Source of the DNA: Ascidia mentula
Lineage: Eukaryota; Chordata; Ascidiacea; Phlebobranchia; Ascidiidae
Direction of reading: 5' to 3'
Assembly: GCA_947561715.1 (NCBI GenBank)
Contig: OX387200.1
Location: forward strand, 20,772,501-20,836,500
DNA: 64,000 nt
Of the stretch, positions 57,490 through 64,000 are shown piece by piece. The stretch's first letter is position 1; each line of letters begins with the position of its first letter. Under the pieces are notes generated by a model. That model did not search any database. It was not told the origin of the DNA and saw only the letters and a program-made list of their open reading frames with translations. Position numbers and translations under genes: made by a program.

Positions 57490-59290
57490 ATGTTGACAAG
57501 TATATTCTCCACGATACCTTTTTTAATTTTAGTTGTTATACTGAAAAGTATTGTAGCCATACCTGTGAAACAGCAAGAAGAAATACGTAAGTAATATTAA
57601 ACAATTTTTATAATTTAATGTACATATGTTGTATTTATTATTCAATTTCAGAAAACGTATCATGCAGTAATACGCTGGATTCAATTTCAACATCTAGATC
57701 CAGTTTTGTTATAAGATGTCCAGGGAATTGTTTACAATCATTCATTTGGATACAGGGCACTACAAATTATAGCCCGTCGTCAAATTTATGTGCCGCTGGT
57801 ATTCATAATGGAGTCATTGTAAGTAATTTGTTGTGAGTAAAACTAAATATTTTTAATGAAATTACAGCATATACTGCATATTGTTTACGCATGACAAGTG
57901 ATATTTAAAAGGATTTATTTTATTTCAAGACTAATGATGGTGGCCTGATGACAGTTAATGTCCAGTATAATTGGGTACCTCTGGTAGGTTCTCATAAAAA
58001 TGGAATAACATCATTAGATGGTTTGGAAATTCCCAGATCTTTTGTTCTTGAGAGTGAGTAAATTTGCTTGTTTGTACTTTTTTACACGTCTGCGTGGCTT
58101 CAAAAAAATTAAACCGTGTGTATGTTCTGCTATCAGGTGTTGCACACTCCAGTACGTCAAGTATTAAAGCAACACCAACCAGTGCACCATTAAGCAGTGT
58201 TTCATCTTTGTCCACAACCACAAGCACCACAACGAATGCTGTAAAAACCTTATCAACGCAGCCAACAGTTTCATCAGAAAAATTTTATGCTGAACCAGGT
58301 ATATACCATACTTTCGTCATTATGCAAATAAACCCAAGTGGGTAGCACTGAAAGGATTGATTTCTATGCACTATTTGCTGGTGGTGTGACAATGATTTGC
58401 CGTGTATAGGATTAACTCCAAACAATGCTCCGCAAGTGTCAAGTACAGACGGTAAACCTCAAATAATACCTTCCACTGAACCACCATCACCCAGCTCAAC
58501 AAAATCACCTGTTACCTCTGAATCTTTACATTTGGAAGAACTAAAGCAACATAATATTCAATCTTGGCCTGATGGAGGTAGGAATTAAATGTCAAAGTTG
58601 TTTGTGGTCTCATCTCGCTCAATGTATTAACATATCCAATTGTCCAATGATAAACTTTTATTAGGTGTTTTTTCTGGTATAAATAGTTGAAAACAACACA
58701 GTAAGTATGATCAAGCATGAGAAAATGTGCCTGCGGTATAATTGTGGTTTGTTTCATTCAAGAATTTAATCTCGTTTACTGGAAAATAGCATTCCATAAA
58801 ACCACATATTGGGCTGTTTCCAAGTATTTGACTCTGTGGCCATTGGTGTATCCTGTAGCTTTACACAAACCATTGGCTTTCATTTTTATTGGCTAGCTGT
58901 AACCCTGTGAAACTGTAATGCATAATAATTCCTTGTTCAATTCATTGAAATTCTGTGATTTTATTGCAGAAGCGGTTGAAGTTTCTATGGGGCACACAGA
59001 AGATGGAAAAATACATTCTACTCTTAACTTCAAAGGTTGGTAGTTACCTTCATCAGCCTGTTTTTGTTTAAGTAGATGGAAAACATCAGTATAGTTAATT
59101 TTAATGTTGTCAATATTGAGAGGAAACTAATTCAACACAAAGACACTTGTATTTTCTTCCTAATAGCATGTATTTGAATTTAGTGTTATATTTTGCAGTG
59201 TGGATACCTGGTGGAATAGGTGTATGTGTTGTACTTGTTCTCTTTGCAACCCTTCTACTATGGTTCTGCAGGACAAGGAAAACAAGGTAA
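57490..59290 (+). CDS. LCCL-C: LCCL-domain type I membrane protein with Ser/Thr-rich stem
   Basis: Exons 57490-57586, 57652-57818, 57930-58053, 58137-58298, 58410-58577, 58970-59035 and 59199-59290 give 291 residues. Signal peptide 1-26 (IPFLILVVILKSIVA). The LCCL domain is complete: Cys37, Cys55, Cys59 and Cys79 (FVIRCPGNC; SSNLCAAGIHNGVI), then the conserved second half GGLMTVNVQ...GSHKNGITSL, ending near residue 129. The stem is rich in S, T and P but not repetitive. The membrane segment is IGVCVVLVLFATLLLWFC and the tail RTRKTR. The final AGG codon runs straight into TAA, overlapping a possible donor (gtaatt), so a longer spliced tail is not excluded. AATAAA is at 59772-59777. Exon 1 ends in the same phase and residues (E-I) as LCCL-A and LCCL-B, marking common origin. 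LCCL-A and LCCL-B lack the mid-domain intron at 57819-57929. Confidence 0.85.
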
Positions 59291-61253
59291 TTTAAATAAA
59301 AATTATGGAAAAAAGAATTTTTTAATTTTTATTGCTATGTTATATATACAATTTAACTGTTTAACACCTTTTACATGTAACATGATTTCAACAACTCAAT
59401 TTTACTGGGTTGTTACTATGGCAGCACAGAAACGCAAATCATATGTTAAATGCTTACAGTACTTACAGATTGACATAGTATTAAAAAATCACGAAAATTT
59501 CTGGGGGGAAACCCAAAATGAATAGGTCCATCAGAGGTTGTACGTATACATGTTAGGATATAATAATGTTGAAAAGCATGTGGCATGTTGTCACTTCCTC
59601 AGTCAACAGTCTTGTTGTTGATGTGTGTCATACTTTTACCATAAACATTAGCTGGGGTTATTCTGCAAATTTTGTTTAATGTTGTACATTCAAAATGACA
59701 AAAGGGTGTTGACATCAGCGTGTTTACTGTCACTATTTCTGTGACTTTTAATATTAATGTAATTGTTTACAAATAAAAGCAAGAATTTGTTAACAATATC
59801 ACTTTTTGTGTGTGACATGTTTCATGTATGTAAGGTTACCATAGGCATAGACCAAACATATATAGCACACTGCCATGATGGAGTACATAACCAAATTTGA
59901 ATTTTTTCATTTACAATGCTTGTTTTGAAGATTATTATTTATTACCTCATAATCTTCTTCTTTTGGGTGCCATAATATGTTGCAACGTCAACCAAACTGC
60001 CATAAAAGTAAAAATCCATATTTCATGGAAGTGTACATAAAAACATTAGGAGCGCCTAAACACCGGTTACCAACGGGCAGTAAATTTGAGTTACCTTTGG
60101 GTTAAAGTTGTCAGCAAGACATTTGCACTTTTAACTGTATGCCAAGAAGTTTTGAAACGGTTAAGTTTGGAAATACCTATTAGTTATTTTTACATTATTT
60201 CTTTGCTTTGCTGTAGTGCTTTTAGGTTTCTTACAATTTTGTTTGGATATGTATTTCAAAACCTCTCTTTTGCTTTGCAAAATGAATATGTTAAAACAGG
60301 GGGGTAAATTTAGTCCTTAAAAGGGTGCCAGGTAAATCAGAGAAAAAAACGTAAGACTACTTTTTATTTTGGGGTATTTTGCATTACCCGCACTGCTGGA
60401 CGTGCTGGTGACATCTTAATGCAAAGTTCGTGACAGTGTTGTCACTTTTCGCTGCTGCCTGCATGCTTGGCTGCACAACTGGTGGCCTGGTATTCTGAGT
60501 AGGGTTTGTGTCTGACGTCAATAACCCAGCCACCTGGCCGTGATGATTTGCATGAAACACCTGTTAGAGACACTAACAGATTTTAAGGAGGCACAAATTG
60601 GAAAATACAGCTTATTATTGAATTGTATACCACTATAACTGTCATTTTTGCTATTGGTGTTTGTGTAAGACGTAATACACAAAAAAAACTGCCTAACTAC
60701 GCAGTAACTCATACTTGAGCAATGTTGCATAAAGTTAGCATGCCACAAATTTAATAATAATGTGTAAGCTGCTTTATCAGCCCAAAACAACAAGCTATTA
60801 ACTGTTCAATTACTTTTAATGGAGCTATCATAGAAGTAGATTTAGAGAAAATCACCCATATTTATGTTGGAAGCACACAAAAATTGTTTTGCTTGCGTAG
60901 CTGAAATGGTTTGTTGCAACGTCAGTCTCGCAGTGTGATATGCCAACAGGTACTTGTTGTAGACCGATCTCGTTTGTTCATTGTTAACGCCGCCCTTTTG
61001 GCTAATGCACCTCATGCATTAAAATTCAATTTTTTTCATACCTGATGACGTCGTAGTAACAATTCATGACGTCACAATATAGCCACCCCCCTTGGAAAAA
61101 TGAAAACTAGGCGCCTATGCCCAGGGTGTATGGTATTATGAGAAATCCATTTGTACATTTGTCCAAAAATTGCTTATCTCGTCGATTTAACTTTGTCTAC
61201 ACAACCAAGCAGTTTTTCAAACACAAATTTAAAACCTGAATACATTATGTTAG
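59291..61253. other. Intergenic, LCCL-C 3' UTR and flank
   Basis: The LCCL-C polyadenylation signal lies at 59772-59777. The rest shows no supported gene on either strand. Confidence 0.4.
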
Positions 61254-61512
61254 GTCTGCGAATGTGGGGACACCATGCGGTAAGCACAAACTCCGTAGCA
61301 GCTCGCGAGGTGGCGTAGAAACGTGCGTGTGTTACGTTGCCGTCGATTCGTCGGTGCAAGCTCTTCTACACGACCCGGAAACTTGTGAGAGACCGTGCGA
61401 GCTAAGGGAAAAACTTCAAGAAACCGACGGCCAGTTGGGGTGTGGGGGACATTCGGGACCACAGTGCGATGACTGCACAGGTGAAAAGTGTGCGAGCCTT
61501 TATGATTTCTAG
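61254..61512 (+). CDS. Orphan cysteine-rich exon, possibly WSC-like
   Basis: After tgttag the frame starting SANVGTPCGK is open to TAG at 61510-61512. It encodes ETCVCYVAVDSS, then C-x3-C (ETCERPCE), then LGCGGHSGPQCDDC. The order CxC...CxxxC...CGG resembles the second half of a WSC carbohydrate-binding domain, but residue matches are few. A donor-like g|gtgaaa at 61481 would end the exon at DDCT. No partner exons were recognised, so it may be a stray exon, a pseudogene piece or chance. Confidence 0.3.
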
Positions 61513-63204
61513 CACATGTGAACTGCGTTGCGTGAAAGTTTATTTATTCGTATTTTTGTAAAATGTTTCGTCGCTTTATTTGCAATCTGTTGTGTCTCCT
61601 CCTGTGGCTCTTTCTCGTGTAATGAAACCGCCGCTGCGTCTTGCAGGTCATAATTTCCAAAGCCGCACGCGACCTTTACCTCTGGAAGTTTTCATGGACT
61701 TAGCGAATTTTATAACTAACGATCCGCCCCTTTAAAGACAATTTTTTTGTAAGATCCTGCTGGTTTGAAACAATATGCTGAAGGTTGCGCCTTCATCAAT
61801 GAAATCCACGTGTTAACACGTCAGCAATCCATTTCCTCTTCTTACCTAAATTTAAGCAACGTTTATAATAGCTTGACACTTCCTGTGTCACTTTATTTGA
61901 CAAATGTTTCGTCTTAGTCAGTTTTTGGTCGACGCATTCAGCTTTTATGACGGACCTTTTAGATACACAAGCCATGCAAGCGAACACTCAAATCATTTTT
62001 GTAAACCTTTGAACAGCTTTGCACGCCCGTATTGACAATTTGTAAGATTCACAAATGCGTTCTTTAACAATCTCCCCTCACTACTGGTTAAAAACTATTT
62101 TTTTCTGTGTTACTTTAATTTCAAACAAGTATGTTGTTTTTGGTAATTATCTGTTTAATATCCCTCTCACTACTGTATAGCTAAAATGTGAAAGACACCA
62201 TAAATTCTACACAATTATTTCGGTGCATGGATATGCAACATCGTCGTGTAAGTATCCAAATGCAAATTCAAAATAGGTCAATTCGGCCAACAGTTTATCA
62301 GCGGCGTTATTATGTGAATTGCACAGAACCTCATCACCATGCTTTTTAGAAAAAATGCTTGCTTCTCCATTTGTCACTAGTTCCCATGTTAAATTATAAC
62401 TGCACTCTGCAAAACTGAAAACTTTTAGAATTTTGTGTTCTTTTTCAACGTGTTACGTCAACTTATTTCGTTTAATATGCAAACATGTGTACGGTATTAT
62501 TGGAAAACAAAATACTTTGTTCAGTGCCTCTATAGAATAAAATTTCGGCATTATCAATTAGCTTTTTATGTTTGCCCGTAATTTTTATGTCTTTTAGAAA
62601 CACAGGATATTTATTAGAAATAATCTTAATATATCGCCGTTTTGAGCGCTTTAATTCATTGTCATGCCCTTGCATTGCTTTTGCTTTTTTGTAGCTATAA
62701 AAAATTGGTCGCATTGACCACGTAGTTGTCTGCACTAAAACTGAAAAAGTTTCCAAAACAGTTGCAATGTGAAAGCCTTTTGTGTTTTCTGGTGTGTTTG
62801 ACGTTTAAGGGAGTTTTGTCCGTTTGTGACGCAGAGATAAATAAATTTGGAGATTTTACCAGTACGGAGTGAAATTGAGGTTATTACATGAAGCAAGTGG
62901 TTGTGAAGCGTTGACGTAGAAGATTGCGGATTGACGTAAGAAAACAGCTTATTTAATTAGTATCGAAGTGCTTGTGCGCAGTAAATCCATCAAGAAAGCT
63001 GCTAACAAGTTTCTGCTGAATAAAATAGCAAAATTACGACATTTCTGTCGGTATGTGCACGAAATAAATATATAATTTAAAAAACAACTTTTTAATAAAA
63101 ATCCATCTGCATATGATTTCTATGTAACTTCGTTGTGCGGTTATTTTAAAGTTGTTTATTGTTCTGCTCGACAATTTGCTGGAATCATTTTATTAATCGT
63201 TGCA
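61513..63204. other. Intergenic, no gene recognised
   Basis: AT-rich with no supported exon or repeat. The antisense frame at 62472-62756 lacks motifs. The end should include the 5' region of the gene starting at 63205. Confidence 0.4.
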
Positions 63205-63582
63205 ATGCCTGCCGATGGAGAACTTCGAAACGCAAACAAAAAGTTATTGCAAAGACTTAAGCAGTCACAGGTATAACTTTTATATATACATATTGTTAAT
63301 TAGTAATTGAACGTCACGAGCTACAGACATTTCCCAGTAACATGTTAAGAAAGATGTCATGTTTGCAAAGCACTGCTACTATATTTTGTATTTCTGCCAT
63401 GTTATTCTTTTCATTTCAGGCGGAGATAGCAAGGTTGATCGTGGCATCAAAGCATTCTGACCCACGACTACTGACTGGTGTCCCCCTAACATCAACAGTA
63501 GTTCATAGAAATAATGATGATGTTTTGCGAAGGTCTGGGAGGTTGATCAGTCAAGCAAGAAGTGTGCTCACAAAGTCACCAG
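63205..63582 (+). CDS. First two exons of an unrecognised gene (partial, runs off the window)
   Basis: Exon 63205-63270 (ATG; MPADGELRNANKKLLQRL...) ends at gtataa and joins in phase 0 to exon 63420-63582, which starts after tttcag and ends at g|gtaccc in phase 1. The 76 residues start with a basic, helix-prone segment with coiled-coil character (LLQRLKQSQAEIARLIVASK), then a Ser/Arg-rich part (RRSGRLISQARSVLTKSPG). I do not recognise the family. The remaining 418 bases of the window contain no further in-phase exon that I can support. Confidence 0.55.
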
Positions 63583-64000
63583 GTACCCTAAATTGGTTCC
63601 TGTTAACTGTATAACACTGTAAAACTTTTTCGTTTCTGTTCATCCCTCTCACACTGAATGCTGCTTTCCATTCACCCAAAGGCAAAAACCGCTATGACCG
63701 TAACTTTACATAATATTGTTATTATGGTTTTTGTGTATTGTACAAGATGTACAGTTTAATATTTTTTATGCTAAGTTTACTGAGTTACTGCAGTTAACCT
63801 ATTTGTCTGACATGTTTGTTGGAATTATATTGGATAGGTGCAAATCTAGTAGTGCGTACAAACAGAAATATAAAATAGAAATCATTTACCCCTTCCTGTA
63901 GGTTCACCCTTGCGCAAATTCTATTTACCCTGGGTGGCCATTCACTAGTTTTTACCCAAGTCTCTGTTATCAATAGATTGTTTTCTTAATAAAATGTCTG
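63583..64000 (+). other. Intron of the partial gene at the window edge
   Basis: Starts gtaccc. No exon continuing phase 1 was found before the end of the window. Confidence 0.4.

Noticed and set aside
61770-61815. ctgaaggttgcgccttc...gaaa, resembling the hammerhead-like motif
   Set aside because: The core reads CTGAAGG rather than CTGANGA and spacing differs; it is only a simple hairpin.

Overview
The window looks like a compact, AT-rich, intron-dense invertebrate chordate genome, most likely a tunicate of the Ciona type. This rests on short GT-AG introns, animal signalling genes with chordate-like architecture, and 3' splice sites sitting directly in front of some start codons, as expected where spliced leaders are used. 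Species cannot be proved from the sequence. Every recognisable host gene is on the + strand.

Layout. 1-418 holds the last exon of a ricin-B-lectin protein, possibly a GalNAc-transferase. 3037-11486 is a complete C-terminal Src kinase (CSK) gene of 11 coding exons: N-terminal extension, SH3, SH2 and tyrosine kinase. 13810-24343 is a complete ankyrin-repeat/coiled-coil gene of the RAI14/UACA family. 26130-29835 is LCCL-A, a type I membrane protein: signal peptide, LCCL domain, 31 copies of an 11-residue Ser/Thr mucin repeat, transmembrane segment and short tail. Behind it lie two further copies of the exon pair that encodes the membrane anchor, inside a 3-copy tandem array (29107-38554). Then come a minisatellite, a 9-bp-TSD MITE and an L1/Tx1-type LINE inserted into that MITE.

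From 43143 the assembly repeats itself. The last four exons of the RAI14/UACA gene, a second LCCL-mucin gene (LCCL-B, 14 repeats), one array copy, the minisatellite, the MITE and the LINE recur in the same order up to about 54972. This is either a real tandem duplication of about 20 kb or two diverged haplotypes joined end to end. 57490-59290 holds a third, older paralogue (LCCL-C) with a complete two-exon LCCL domain and a non-repetitive Ser/Thr stem. The right edge has an orphan cysteine-rich exon (about 61254) and the first two exons of an unrecognised gene (63205 onward).

Most interesting is the LCCL-mucin cluster. Between LCCL-A and LCCL-B the LCCL exon carries six amino-acid-changing substitutions and a codon indel against one silent change. 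About 100 bp of intron checked upstream and the whole 125-bp intron downstream are identical, and the duplicated RAI14/UACA exons differ only silently. Mucin length, transmembrane sequence and number of anchor cassettes also vary. The mucin exon can read through its splice donor to a stop overlapping AATAAA signals, which would give a secreted form. Together this suggests a fast-diversifying surface/secreted recognition or mucosal protein family; that function is inference.
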